Below are positions 1 through 8,700 of a stretch of 51,830 nucleotides of DNA, piece after piece. Position numbers and translations under genes: made by a program. The first letter of the stretch is position 1. The number at the start of each line of letters is the position of its first letter. The notes beneath the pieces are model-generated. The model had not been told where the DNA came from, did no database searches, and worked only from the letters and a program-made list of their open reading frames with translations. Origin of the DNA: an uncultured Saprospiraceae bacterium (GTDB taxonomy: Bacteria; Bacteroidota; Bacteroidia; Chitinophagales; Saprospiraceae). The stretch spans positions 1 to 51,830 of the forward strand of contig CALFWZ010000118.1 of assembly GCA_937928405.1 (NCBI GenBank). The letters are read 5' to 3'.

Positions 1-319
1 GAAAAGATTACCCAAAAAAAATCTCTGCGTTCTCTGCGCCTCTGCGCGAAAAAGAACTATACCCGAAAAACTTCAGCGTTCTCAGCGTCTCTGCGCGAAA
101 AAAAACTATACCCAAAAAACCTCTGCGTCTTTGCGCCACTACGAGAAACCCTAAGAGAATACTACCCAAAAAAATCTCTGCGTTCTCTGCGTCACTGCGC
201 GAAAAAAACTATACCCGAAAAACCTCTGCGTCTTTGCGCCACTATGAGAAACCCTAAGAGAAGATTACCCAAAAAAAATCTCTGCGTTCTCTACGTCTCT
301 GCGCGAAAAAACAACTATT
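1..319. repeat. Tandem array of ~50-bp degenerate repeats
   Basis: Roughly six units of 49-55 bp follow each other, with breaks near 63, 112, 167, 216 and 270. Each unit has an A-run, a core of CTCTGCGTTCTCTGCG or CCTCTGCGTCTTTGCGCC type, then either GCGCGAAAAA..CTATACCC or CACTAnGAGAAACCCTAAG..TACCC. The order is A-A'-B-A-B-A, so the last part is a ~103-bp dimer repeated. Inside each core a shorter period of about 9 bp (CTCTGCG/TCTTTGCG) can be seen. Similar CTTTGCGTCTTTGCG-type intergenic repeats are known from many environmental bacteria. The array may continue left of the window. No ORF is visible in it. Confidence 0.85.
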
Positions 320-330
320 CCTCAATACCA

Positions 331-975
331 TCATCGCCCCCGCGTCGAACTAATCACCCTACGACAACGCTTCGCAGTATTCCCAAACACTAAATTCAAA
401 CTTAAACCCATTTGAAAAGAATGATAACTCATGTTTTGCTGAACAGATCCGGTTCCTGGAATGTCTCGGTTAACTGAATTAAACTGATAGCCAATTTCCC
501 AGTGCACCAAACCAGCAATCGGAGCGGATATACCAAGCCCAGCATTCCATCCGAATGTTTTGTCGTATGCTATCGTATTTTCGGTGATAATTGCATCATT
601 TTCGTAAGTCATTTGCTTGCCCTGATAATACCCAGCACCTGCTTTTAGAATCAAACCAAAACGATAAGCTGGTAATTTGCTAAGGTTTCCTCGCAAGATG
701 GCTCCATAGTAGGTTTCGGCTACTTCTGTTCTGAATGGACTATCTGTGCTTTGAAATTTTGGATTGGTAATATTTTGTCGATATTCTCCTCCTATCTGTA
801 TATGTTCCAATCCTCCTGCTACCCGAAAACCCAAAGGGACATAGCCTTCATTTCCTTCTCCAAAAGATTCATAAGCCGTTATATTATATCCCGAAAAAGC
901 TTCAAAAAAAAGTTGTTGAGCGTTCATTTCTAAGCACGCAAATACCGTTAAAATCAACATTAGTTGTTTCATCAT
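331..975 (-). CDS. Small outer-membrane beta-barrel protein
   Basis: 214 residues. The N-terminus is a typical Sec signal peptide (MMKQLMLILTVFACLEMNAQ), so the protein is exported. The rest alternates aromatic and small residues in short strands (for example YYGAILRGNL, FGLILKAGAGYY, HWEIGYQFNS, FQMGLSLNLVF), as in porin-family or OmpW-like 8-stranded barrels; a precise family cannot be named. A barrel would normally end at about LSLNLVFGN, but this ORF runs on for about 15 basic residues (TAKRCRRVISSTRGR) before a stop that lies next to the repeat array, so the tail may be read-through into repeat-derived DNA. It is divergent from the T9SS protein at 1228. ATG at 975 or 972 could be the start. 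Confidence 0.7.
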   Translation of the reverse strand: MMKQLMLILTVFACLEMNAQQLFFEAFSGYNITAYESFGEGNEGYVPLGFRVAGGLEHIQIGGEYRQNITNPKFQSTDSPFRTEVAETYYGAILRGNLSKLPAYRFGLILKAGAGYYQGKQMTYENDAIITENTIAYDKTFGWNAGLGISAPIAGLVHWEIGYQFNSVNRDIPGTGSVQQNMSYHSFQMGLSLNLVFGNTAKRCRRVISSTRGR

Positions 976-1148
976 CTAAAAATTTATGGTTTGTAGAAAT
1001 TGATAAAGATTAACGTGTCGCTTTCAGAAAAAAAGCATCGAAACGGTGTTGCTTAACAAATGTAGAAAACTATTTTTTATTTCCAAAATTAAATACATGG
1101 TAATTTAGGTTATTGTGTATTCCTTAGGAATACCTTGTTTATCAATTT

Positions 1149-1164
1149 TGACAAGACTTTGTCA
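1149..1164. promoter_or_regulatory. Short inverted repeat in the divergent intergenic region
   Basis: TGACAA-gact-TTGTCA is a perfect 6-bp inverted repeat about 65 bp upstream of the start at 1228, between two divergent genes. A weak Bacteroidota -7-like element, TAACTTGC (about 1196-1203), follows. It could be an operator or chance; the rest of 976-1227 shows nothing else clear. Confidence 0.3.
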
Positions 1165-1227
1165 TATATCTTGCTCCGATTAAACAAAATTAGTACTAAC
1201 TTGCTTATGAATTAAAATGCCCATTTC

Positions 1228-3513
1228 ATGATACGTATTTTTACTATTCTACTTTTTCTTTGCTTTTGTCTTTCTTTTTCGTTTTCTCAATCTTCACAGG
1301 ATGGCCGGGATCGTTCCGTCGAACTAGAACTGGTAGATGAAGGAGGTGATTTTCATTTAAAATGGACCCCTGATCCGAATGCACCAGAATACCGAGTTTA
1401 CCAAAAAGAACTGCACGAAACCACTTGGGGCGATCCTATCGCGATCCTTCCAGGCAATGCAACTCGTTTTGATGATGTGGAACTCTTTCCTGGTACCGGG
1501 AAAGAATTTGCGGTCTTCAAATATGAATTTGATTTAATTGTCAAAACTGTAGAAGTTCCTGCAGGTGGGGACTTTGTTTTAGAATTTTCTGACATCTTTA
1601 ATATTGGTCTTTGCTGTGATTTCGGGTTTGGCTACTATCGACTGTCTGGTTGTGGACAAGAATTGGCTTACGGAGATGATTTTGGAGATGCTGATATTAC
1701 TGAATTTACGGTTTGTGATAATGGAACTGCGACCGAAACCTTGACGCTGACCATCAAACAGGATATGTTTCCACAGTCTACGGGCTATCTGCTTCGTGAA
1801 GTGGCGACCGACTCCATTTACCTTACCTCTGGGGAGCCTGGAACACTCCTCGCTCAAAATCCAGCTTATGGCTATATCTATGCAGGCAACCAACTTCCAC
1901 CGGTTCATAAGCGAGGTGGAATTATATTATTGATCGAAGAATCTATCAGAATCCCCATCGCACCTGAGATTGATCGGTTGCAATTAGATTTGATTCGAGA
2001 TGGATGGAAAACGTATATTGAAACAGCTGCTATGACCGAATCAGTTACCGATATTCGTTCTCGGATTCAAACCTTGTATCAAGAGCATCCTGAAATAAAT
2101 TCCCTCTTTATTATTGGTCATGTACCAGTACCTTATTCTGGTGAAATAGCACCAGACACGCATTTTGAAAACCACGAAGGAGCGTGGGCTGCTGATGTTT
2201 ATTATGGAGAACTAGATGGTACTTGGACAGATTCTGTGGTCTCCAATACTTCCGCCCAATTCACCTACAATCACAATTTGCCAGGAGATGGAAAATTTGA
2301 TCAGGATTCGATTCCAACTGCCGTAGAATTGGCGGTAGGTCGCGTGGACTTTTTTGATATGCCAGCCTTTGCTGAGTCAGAAATTGAATTATTACAAAAA
2401 TATTTTCAGAAAAACCATCTCTACCGAAATGCTTTTTACGATATCCCACGTCGGGCTTTGGTAGATGATAATTTTGGAAACTCTTTCGCAGGTCCTGCTG
2501 CTAGTGCCTGGCGTAATTTTTCTACGATGTTTGGAGAAGAAAATATAGACATCACAGATTATTTTTCCACGCTTTCCTCTACTTCGGGTTACCTATGGTC
2601 TTATGGTTGTGGTAGCGGTTCGCATATTAGTGCCGAGGGAGTTGGTAGTACCGAAGACTTTGCTAATTTCGAATTGAGTACCATTTTTACCATGTTGTTT
2701 GGTAGCCAATTTGGTGATTGGGATAATACCAATAATTTTTTACGTGCTCCTCTGGCGTCCGGATTGACGCTGACCAATTGTTGGGCGGGAAGTCCTCCGT
2801 GGACCTTTCACCATATGTCACTCGGTGCGCCCATTGGTACTTCGGTTTTGGCTACTCAAAATAGCCGTTCGAATGGTGGGATTTATTTGGATAATGGCCC
2901 ACAATTAGTACATGTCGCCTTAATGGGAGATCCATCTTTACGGATGCATATGGCAGTGGCACCACCTTCAGCTTTTGCGTTGTCAGAGGACAATTCGGTA
3001 GTCATCAATTGGAATCCCGCAGGAGGAATCAACATTCAAGGTTATAATATTTATCGTTCTACCGATCAGTTTGGCGATTACGAATTATTGAATAATAATC
3101 CAATAAATGCCACTACTTATACGGATATTCCTCCTAGTACGGGTACCTACTTTTATTTAATTCGAACCGTTGTGCTTGAGTTTTCTGCCAGTGGTAGTTA
3201 TCTGAATCTAAGTGCCGGAACACCCGCTTCGACTGAATTTATTGTTGGAACCAGTTTGCCAGATTTTAGTCAGAATATTGAACTCCAACCAAATCCTGCC
3301 CATCATGAATGTTGGTTGGATTTTTCTTTTGTTCCAGAAAGTTTTAGGGTAGAAATATATAATGTACAGGGACAAACCGTCTACGAGGATAGGGTAGATG
3401 CTCCTGCTGAAAATATTAGAATACCGCTTTCGGAAGATTGGCCATCTGGTATTTATTATTTAAAAATGAGGAATAATGAATGGAGCGCGATTAAGAAATT
3501 AGTAGTAGAATAA
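1228..3513 (+). CDS. Secreted C25 (gingipain-fold) family protein with T9SS type A sorting domain
   Basis: 761 residues. A signal peptide covers about 1-20, followed by an FN3-like segment (VELELVDEGGDFHLKWTPDP). Residues ~220-580 match the C25/gingipain fold: SLFIIGHVPVPYSG, WAADVYYGELDG, ELAVGRVDFFDMP and the end motif VALMGDPSLRMH. A second FN3 domain (~590-670) and a C-terminal T9SS type A sorting domain (~677-761; ELQPNPAHHECWLDF, then SGIYYLKMRNN) follow, so it should cross the outer membrane by T9SS and be anchored or released. Oddity: where gingipains carry the catalytic His (GHGS) and Cys (ACVNG), this protein reads GCGSGS and LFGSQFGDW, so the usual His/Cys dyad seems absent. It may be a non-catalytic homologue or use other residues (a Cys and a His remain near 460-467). 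Confidence 0.8.
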   Translation: MIRIFTILLFLCFCLSFSFSQSSQDGRDRSVELELVDEGGDFHLKWTPDPNAPEYRVYQKELHETTWGDPIAILPGNATRFDDVELFPGTGKEFAVFKYEFDLIVKTVEVPAGGDFVLEFSDIFNIGLCCDFGFGYYRLSGCGQELAYGDDFGDADITEFTVCDNGTATETLTLTIKQDMFPQSTGYLLREVATDSIYLTSGEPGTLLAQNPAYGYIYAGNQLPPVHKRGGIILLIEESIRIPIAPEIDRLQLDLIRDGWKTYIETAAMTESVTDIRSRIQTLYQEHPEINSLFIIGHVPVPYSGEIAPDTHFENHEGAWAADVYYGELDGTWTDSVVSNTSAQFTYNHNLPGDGKFDQDSIPTAVELAVGRVDFFDMPAFAESEIELLQKYFQKNHLYRNAFYDIPRRALVDDNFGNSFAGPAASAWRNFSTMFGEENIDITDYFSTLSSTSGYLWSYGCGSGSHISAEGVGSTEDFANFELSTIFTMLFGSQFGDWDNTNNFLRAPLASGLTLTNCWAGSPPWTFHHMSLGAPIGTSVLATQNSRSNGGIYLDNGPQLVHVALMGDPSLRMHMAVAPPSAFALSEDNSVVINWNPAGGINIQGYNIYRSTDQFGDYELLNNNPINATTYTDIPPSTGTYFYLIRTVVLEFSASGSYLNLSAGTPASTEFIVGTSLPDFSQNIELQPNPAHHECWLDFSFVPESFRVEIYNVQGQTVYEDRVDAPAENIRIPLSEDWPSGIYYLKMRNNEWSAIKKLVVE

Positions 3514-3606
3514 AATGAATGGCCTCATTTTTAAACAGCTTTAATGTCTTAAACTAATTTTCAAATTCTGATAGGCATTAAAATTTTTCATTACTACATT
3601 ATTAAT

Positions 3607-3614
3607 TATATTTG
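3607..3614 (+). promoter_or_regulatory. Bacteroidota -7 promoter element for pyrRB
   Basis: TATATTTG is an exact match to the Bacteroidota sigma-ABfr -7 consensus TAnnTTTG. It ends seven bases before the ATG at 3621. No clear TTTG -33 box is present at the usual spacing; only a T-run (3584-3588) is there. With the usual distance from this element to the start of transcription, the mRNA would begin at or within a few bases of the start codon. Confidence 0.55.
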
Positions 3615-3620
3615 CGACAT

Positions 3621-4175
3621 ATGAAAAAAGGCCGTACGATCCTCGAAAAAGAGCGGTTTTCCCTCACCTTAGAACGACTTTGTCATCAACTCATTGAGCA
3701 TTATGACAATTTCGAAGACGCTTGTCTAATTGGTATTCAAACCAGCGGAGTCGTCATGGCCCATCGAATCCGAACCGGACTTCAAGAAATTTTAGCTATT
3801 GATACTATCCAATCAGGTAATCTAGATATTACTTTTTATCGGGACGATTTTCGACTTCGAGAGAAACCGCTTCATCCTAGTAAGACTTCCATAGATTTTG
3901 ATTTAGAAAATAAAAAAGTAATTCTGGTCGACGATGTTCTCTACACTGGGCGAACGATTCAAGCCGCAATGTCTGCTTTACAGGATCACGGCCGTCCTTC
4001 TCAAGTAGAAATGTTGACTTTAGTAGATCGTCGATTTAATCGTCATCTTCCCATCCGGGCGGATTATGTAGGTATAACGGTCGATTCGATTGATGAAGCG
4101 TATGTCCGGGTAGAATGGGCCGAAGAGGAGGGTACAGATAAGGTTTTATTATTTGGTTCAAAAAGAGAAAATTGA
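3621..4175 (+). CDS. pyrR: PyrR: pyrimidine operon regulator / uracil phosphoribosyltransferase
   Basis: 184 residues from ATG 3621. A TTG nine bases upstream overlaps the promoter and is unlikely to be used. The type I phosphoribosyltransferase signature VILVDDVLYTGRTI (residues ~100-113) binds PRPP; LVDRR and the DxxFRLREKPLHPS flexible-loop region are typical of PyrR. The family binds the pyr mRNA leader in Firmicutes and converts uracil plus PRPP to UMP. Here it is the first gene of a two-gene unit: its TGA overlaps the pyrB ATG (TGATG), so the two are translationally coupled. No attenuator leader is visible upstream; the apparent absence of a 5' UTR argues against leader-RNA control at this locus, so an enzymatic salvage role may matter more. 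Confidence 0.92.
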   Translation: MKKGRTILEKERFSLTLERLCHQLIEHYDNFEDACLIGIQTSGVVMAHRIRTGLQEILAIDTIQSGNLDITFYRDDFRLREKPLHPSKTSIDFDLENKKVILVDDVLYTGRTIQAAMSALQDHGRPSQVEMLTLVDRRFNRHLPIRADYVGITVDSIDEAYVRVEWAEEEGTDKVLLFGSKREN

Positions 4176-5095
4176 TGGGGTTAAGTACCAAACATGTTTT
4201 AGGTATAAAATATCTAACCGAAGCTGATATACGGTTGATCTTTGAAACTGCTGAGAATTTTAAGGAAGTCATCAACCGTCCTATCAAGAAAGTACCTTCC
4301 CTCCGTGACGTCACGGTGGCCAATCTGTTTTTTGAAAATTCTACTCGTACTAGATTATCTTTTGAACTCGCTGAAAAACGCCTTTCGGCAGATGTGGTTA
4401 ATTTTTCCGCTTCTTCTTCCTCTGTTAAGAAAGGAGAAACGCTGCTAGATACGGTTAATAATATTCTATCCATGAAGGTAGATATGGTCGTCATGCGGCA
4501 TCCGGCTCCTGGGGCAGCTTATTTTTTATCCCAACATATCGACGCCAATATTATCAATGCTGGTGATGGTACCCACGAACATCCAACACAGGCTTTGCTC
4601 GATGCCTATTCTATGCGTGAACAAGTTGGTGACCTTAAAGGAAAGAAAATTGCCATATTTGGAGATATTCTACACTCACGAGTAGCATTGAGTAATATTT
4701 TCTGTTTACAAAAACTAGGTGCTAAAGTCCGAGTTTGTGGTCCTCCAACCTTGATTCCTAAATATATTGAGAAATTGGGCGTCTCGGTTAGTTATAGTGT
4801 AGAAGAAACGATGGCTTGGTGTGATATAGCCAATTTATTACGTATTCAATTAGAGCGGCAGGATATAAAATTTTTCCCTTCTATACGGGAATACGCTCAG
4901 TATTTTGGGATCAACCAAGAAATTATTGATAAAACAGGTAAAAAAATTGTTATCATGCACCCAGGCCCGATTAATCGAGGCGTGGAAATATCCAGTGAAG
5001 TTGCCGACTCTAAGGATTCAATTATTCTCCAGCAAGTAGAAAATGGCGTAGCTATCAGAATGGCGATCCTTTATCTATTGGCAGCAAAAAGGTAA
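4175..5095 (+). CDS. pyrB: Aspartate carbamoyltransferase catalytic subunit
   Basis: 306 residues from ATG 4175, which overlaps the pyrR stop; a TTG one codon upstream is less likely. The enzyme joins carbamoyl phosphate and L-aspartate to N-carbamoyl-L-aspartate, the committed step of cytosolic pyrimidine synthesis. The carbamoyl-phosphate motif S56-T-R-T-R60 (in FFENSTRTRLSFE), H136-P-T-Q-A-L and M261-H-P-G-P-I-N-R-G are all intact, and the length fits the family. No pyrI regulatory-chain gene lies beside it, as in organisms where PyrB works without the regulatory subunit. pyrR-pyrB order is common. Confidence 0.96.
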   Translation: MGLSTKHVLGIKYLTEADIRLIFETAENFKEVINRPIKKVPSLRDVTVANLFFENSTRTRLSFELAEKRLSADVVNFSASSSSVKKGETLLDTVNNILSMKVDMVVMRHPAPGAAYFLSQHIDANIINAGDGTHEHPTQALLDAYSMREQVGDLKGKKIAIFGDILHSRVALSNIFCLQKLGAKVRVCGPPTLIPKYIEKLGVSVSYSVEETMAWCDIANLLRIQLERQDIKFFPSIREYAQYFGINQEIIDKTGKKIVIMHPGPINRGVEISSEVADSKDSIILQQVENGVAIRMAILYLLAAKR

Positions 5096-5153
5096 TATTT
5101 TTCGTTTTTTACGCTAAATCCACTCTAGAATAACCCCTATTTTGACCCGTTAC

Positions 5154-5175
5154 CCTAAAGCTTTTTAAGCTTAGG
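5154..5175 (+). terminator. Weak hairpin after pyrB
   Basis: CCTAAaGCTT-ttt-AAGCTTAGG forms a 9-bp stem with one bulged A, about 60 bp after the pyrB stop. It has no following T-run, so it is a doubtful intrinsic terminator and might only protect the 3' end. Confidence 0.3.
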
Positions 5176-5312
5176 ATCAATTAAAGAAGCAGCTAAATGT
5201 TAATAAGTTATTCTTTTATTGATCTCTAATGCCTAACTTATCTCCAATAAGCAGGTCTTGGATTACGTTAGTTTAGACAACTTCTTACTATATTGTGCAA
5301 AATAATCGAGTT

Positions 5313-8252
5313 ATGCGTTCATCAATCCTCCTATTTTCTTTTCTATTCATCACCAGTTATTTCGTTCAAGCCCAAAATTGCGCTGGGCTCATCGTCGAGA
5401 ATAAAACACTGGGAAGTTCTCAAATCTTAAAATCTAAAGACCAAACCATCGTCATTCGGGGTACCTATAGCTATAGTATAGAGTTTAGCACTTCTACCAA
5501 CGGAGTAGTTGCCAAGGTATACTCAAACGGAGGAGTGGAGTTTAATCAAGATGATGAGATTATCTTTATGGACAACGCCAAAAAACGGCAAAGTTACCGT
5601 TTCGTAGAGATGGGAGAAGTAAAAAAATCAGGTAATACACCAATTTTCATAAATACACTGCAATTGGACTTAGCAGCCATTGACTGGTTTGCCAACTCCC
5701 AAATTAATACTTTATATCTTCGGAATAATGTGACAAATAAGATGTTAAAGTTGACCGTAACGTCTAATCGGCAAGCTGGGTTTAAAAACTTGGCGAAATG
5801 CTTTAGTTCTTCTCTAGACCGAGGGAAGGTTAATGATGTTAAATTAACCAATAATAATTTTTCTCCCAAACCGAGTGGTGGTAGCTCCGGAGCACCTATT
5901 AGTTCTACCTCTGCTGGTGGTGGTCGAAGAATAACAGATGTTAGCTTACTCAATGACAAAGAGCTAGCAGACTTACGTCAAGAATTGGCAACCATTAAAG
6001 AAACATTGCGTGCCGAAATAAAATTGGAACGAGATAAGGCGGATAAGATAAAAAGTCAGTTGCAAGATGAAGTGGCCCTTGCTAGAGAACAAGCCGCTCA
6101 GAAAAAATCTGAATTTGCTCAAGAGGTATTGGCTGCTCGTGAAAAGTCTAGTCAAGAAATGGGTAAATCCCAGCAGGCAGTCGCAGAATCGGTTCAGGAA
6201 GCTCGTTCTAAAGCTGATCAAGAAATTGAAAAGATAAATAGTAATGTGGTAGAAAGTCGTAAAAAAGCAGATGCTGAGGTTGCGAAAGCTCAACTAGAAA
6301 GTGCGCAAGAAGTAGCTGCTGCTAGAGAAAAAGCAGCGTTAGAAATAAAAGCGGTCAAAGAAAAATTAGAGCTGGCAAGGGTAGAGTACAGTGACGAAAT
6401 TGCCTCAGCAAGAGAAAATTCTCAACAAGAATTATCTAGGATTAGAGAAGAGACAGCTACTGCCATTGCGGAAGCCAGAGCAAAAGCAAAAGAAGAACGC
6501 AATAAAACCACAGAAGATGTGGTCGAATCTAAAAAAACAGCGGCTCAGCAAATTCTACAAGTGAAAGAAGAGACTGCAGAACAGATCGCTCAGATCAGAG
6601 AAAATGCTGTTCTAGAAAAAGAAAAAGTAGCTTTTGAAGTAGCAGAATCTAGACGGAAAGGAGCAGAAGAAAAAGCCTTATTGCAAGAAAATGCCGCCGC
6701 TGAAATGGCAGATATCAAAGAAAATATTGCTCGTGAAAAAGAGGCTTCGGCTATCGAAGTGGCAGAAAATAAACGGAAAGCTTCCGAAGAAATTAGCAAT
6801 ACGCGCCAGCAAGTGGCAGACGCCAAACAGGATTCTAATAAAGAAGTGGCAGAAACCCAGGCGATGACTGCTCAGGAAATTGCCGCTGCCAAAGCGAAAG
6901 CAGAAGAAGAAAAACAAGCGGCTGCAGAAGAGGTAGCTGCTGCCCGCAACCGTGCTGGTCAAACGATTGCAGAGATCAACGAAGAAGCTGCCAGTAAAGT
7001 GGCTGCTGCCCGTGAAAAAGCGGAGAGTGAAAGAACGAAAATAGCCACAGAGGTAGCTGCAGCTAAAGAACGCGCCCAAACGGAAATGGCTAAAATTCAA
7101 GAAGAATTGAAAAAGGCGATTGAAGAAGCTAAAGCCAACGAGGCTGCGGTGAAAGCTAGTTCGGCAGAAGAAGTCGCCTTAGCCAAACAACGAGCAGCAG
7201 AAGCGATTAAAGTAGCGCAGGAGAAAGCTGCGAATGAAGTTAAAATGGCGAATGAAAAAGCAAGTGAGGCTAAAACAGTTTATGCTACAGAAGTCGCTTC
7301 TAGTCAACAAACCGCTCAAAGCAAGATTAAAGAAATTCAAACAGAGGTAGCGGCAAAAATTGCGAAGGTAAAAGAGGAAGAAAAGAAAAACCAACAAATG
7401 ACCGCTGAAGAAGTGCAGGCCGCTCGAAATAATGCAGCAAGCGAGGTAGCCAAAGCACGGGAAATGGCCGCCAATCAAATTGCTAAGGCAAAAGAAGAAG
7501 CCGTTATCGCTCAACAAACGGCGGCAAATGAAGAGGCAGAAGCTAAACGGAAAGCAGCCGAAAACATTGCTATTACACAGGCCGAGGAAACAGCTGCTCT
7601 ACTAAAGATTAAAGAAGAAGCCGCCGCGCAAAAAGAAGCTGCAGCTAATGAGGTTGTTGCTGCCAAAAACAATGCTGCCGCTGAAATTGCTGCCATTAAA
7701 GAACAAACTGCCAATGAGATCCAAGTCGCTAAACTGGCAGAGGCTGCCGCAAAAGAGGAAACTGCCTTGGCCATCCTCAAGGCAAAAGAAGAACGTGCGG
7801 CTATGGTAGCTAAAGTTAAAGAAGAAGAAGCCAACGAAGTCGCTGCTGTCAAACAACAATCTACCGAAGCCATCGCATTGGCTAAAAAAGAAATGGAAGA
7901 CCAAAAAGCAGCATACGCTAAAGAAATCGCCGAGACGGCCGATGAGGCTAAAAAAGAAATCGCAGCTGTCCGACAAGAAACAGCTGATAAGAAACAACAG
8001 TATTTGAATGATGCTGAAGAGGCTAGAAAAACGTCACTTGCCGAGATTTCAGCTTCTCAGAAGGAATCTTCTGATGCGGTCTACGCCGCTAAACAAGAGG
8101 CCAAAGATCAAATTAATCAAGTCAAAGAAGAAACAGCTAATTTAATTCGGGAAGAAAAGGAGGAATTGAAAAAAGCCCAGTCTGAGCTTAGTCAAATCCA
8201 AGAAGCAATCACGAAAGCTAAAGCAGAATTGGCTAAACTTAAAGAAAAATAA
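5313..8252 (+). CDS. Giant exported Ala/Glu/Lys-rich coiled-coil protein
   Basis: 979 residues from ATG 5313; an in-frame GTG at 5295 sits inside a promoter-like TATATTG and would spoil the signal peptide. The signal peptide is MRSSILLFSFLFITSYFVQAQ. Residues ~22-190 form a globular beta-rich domain with two cysteines (CAGLIVENK...AKCFSSSLD) that I cannot assign. A Gly/Ser linker (~200-215) leads to about 760 residues of almost uninterrupted alpha-helix, built from motifs such as EVAAAREKA, EIAxxKE and NEVKMANEKA, with no proline from roughly residue 215 to the end. As a single helix it would be on the order of 100 nm long. It has no T9SS domain and no membrane anchor after the signal peptide. 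It stands alone between pyrB and a YegP-like gene. A structural filament, tether or periplasmic spacer is possible; function unknown. Confidence 0.8.
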   Translation: MRSSILLFSFLFITSYFVQAQNCAGLIVENKTLGSSQILKSKDQTIVIRGTYSYSIEFSTSTNGVVAKVYSNGGVEFNQDDEIIFMDNAKKRQSYRFVEMGEVKKSGNTPIFINTLQLDLAAIDWFANSQINTLYLRNNVTNKMLKLTVTSNRQAGFKNLAKCFSSSLDRGKVNDVKLTNNNFSPKPSGGSSGAPISSTSAGGGRRITDVSLLNDKELADLRQELATIKETLRAEIKLERDKADKIKSQLQDEVALAREQAAQKKSEFAQEVLAAREKSSQEMGKSQQAVAESVQEARSKADQEIEKINSNVVESRKKADAEVAKAQLESAQEVAAAREKAALEIKAVKEKLELARVEYSDEIASARENSQQELSRIREETATAIAEARAKAKEERNKTTEDVVESKKTAAQQILQVKEETAEQIAQIRENAVLEKEKVAFEVAESRRKGAEEKALLQENAAAEMADIKENIAREKEASAIEVAENKRKASEEISNTRQQVADAKQDSNKEVAETQAMTAQEIAAAKAKAEEEKQAAAEEVAAARNRAGQTIAEINEEAASKVAAAREKAESERTKIATEVAAAKERAQTEMAKIQEELKKAIEEAKANEAAVKASSAEEVALAKQRAAEAIKVAQEKAANEVKMANEKASEAKTVYATEVASSQQTAQSKIKEIQTEVAAKIAKVKEEEKKNQQMTAEEVQAARNNAASEVAKAREMAANQIAKAKEEAVIAQQTAANEEAEAKRKAAENIAITQAEETAALLKIKEEAAAQKEAAANEVVAAKNNAAAEIAAIKEQTANEIQVAKLAEAAAKEETALAILKAKEERAAMVAKVKEEEANEVAAVKQQSTEAIALAKKEMEDQKAAYAKEIAETADEAKKEIAAVRQETADKKQQYLNDAEEARKTSLAEISASQKESSDAVYAAKQEAKDQINQVKEETANLIREEKEELKKAQSELSQIQEAITKAKAELAKLKEK

Positions 8253-8256
8253 TTGT

Positions 8257-8275
8257 AAATTCCAGGTGGGAATTT
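8257..8275 (+). terminator. Hairpin after the coiled-coil gene
   Basis: AAATTCC-aggtg-GGAATTT is a perfect 7-bp stem starting five bases after the stop, followed by T then a long A-run. It is a possible weak terminator or 3'-end stabiliser. Confidence 0.35.
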
Positions 8276-8338
8276 TAAAAAAAAATTATTATTATTGCTC
8301 GATTCTTATTTTTAATTAATCAACTAAAAAAAAACATT

Positions 8339-8671
8339 ATGGGATTTGATGTATTTAAAAGCGAAAAAAACGGAAAATACTACTTCAATCTAAAGGCAAA
8401 AAATAGTCAAGTTATTTTAGCTAGTCAGGGTTATGCAGATATCTCTGGTGTAAAAACTGGTATTGCTTCTGTAAAAAGAAATTCTGCTAACAAGGATAAA
8501 TTCATTATCAAAAACTCTACTGACGGTAAAGTATTTTTCAATTTAATGGCTGGAAACAATCAAGTTATTGGTCACAGTCAAGTATATGCTTCAAAAGATG
8601 GAGCGAATAAAGGAATTGCTTCTGTTCAGGAAAATGCAAAAGATGCTGAAGTTAATATGATGACTTCTTAG
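8339..8671 (+). CDS. YegP-like DUF1508 (UPF0339) protein
   Basis: 110 residues, with two tandem copies of the ~50-residue DUF1508 motif: GKYYFNLKAKNSQVILASQGY..GIASVKRN and GKVFFNLMAGNNQVIGHSQVY..GIASVQEN. This is the classic duplicated layout of E. coli YegP. The family is small, cytosolic and of unknown function, and no signal peptide is present. It is preceded by an A-rich stretch rather than a clear Shine-Dalgarno sequence, as is common in Bacteroidota, and followed by a strong terminator, so it is probably monocistronic. Confidence 0.9.
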   Translation: MGFDVFKSEKNGKYYFNLKAKNSQVILASQGYADISGVKTGIASVKRNSANKDKFIIKNSTDGKVFFNLMAGNNQVIGHSQVYASKDGANKGIASVQENAKDAEVNMMTS

Positions 8672-8700
8672 GCTTTCATTGCATCTTATTATAGTTATAA

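Noticed and set aside
1..319. CRISPR array
   Set aside because: The units are degenerate throughout, with no unique spacers between constant repeats, and no cas gene is in the window.
5594..7997. Several long minus-strand ORFs opposite the coiled-coil gene
   Set aside because: They arise from the biased Ala/Glu/Lys codons of the plus-strand gene; their products are Phe/Ser/Cys-rich low-complexity sequences without domains.
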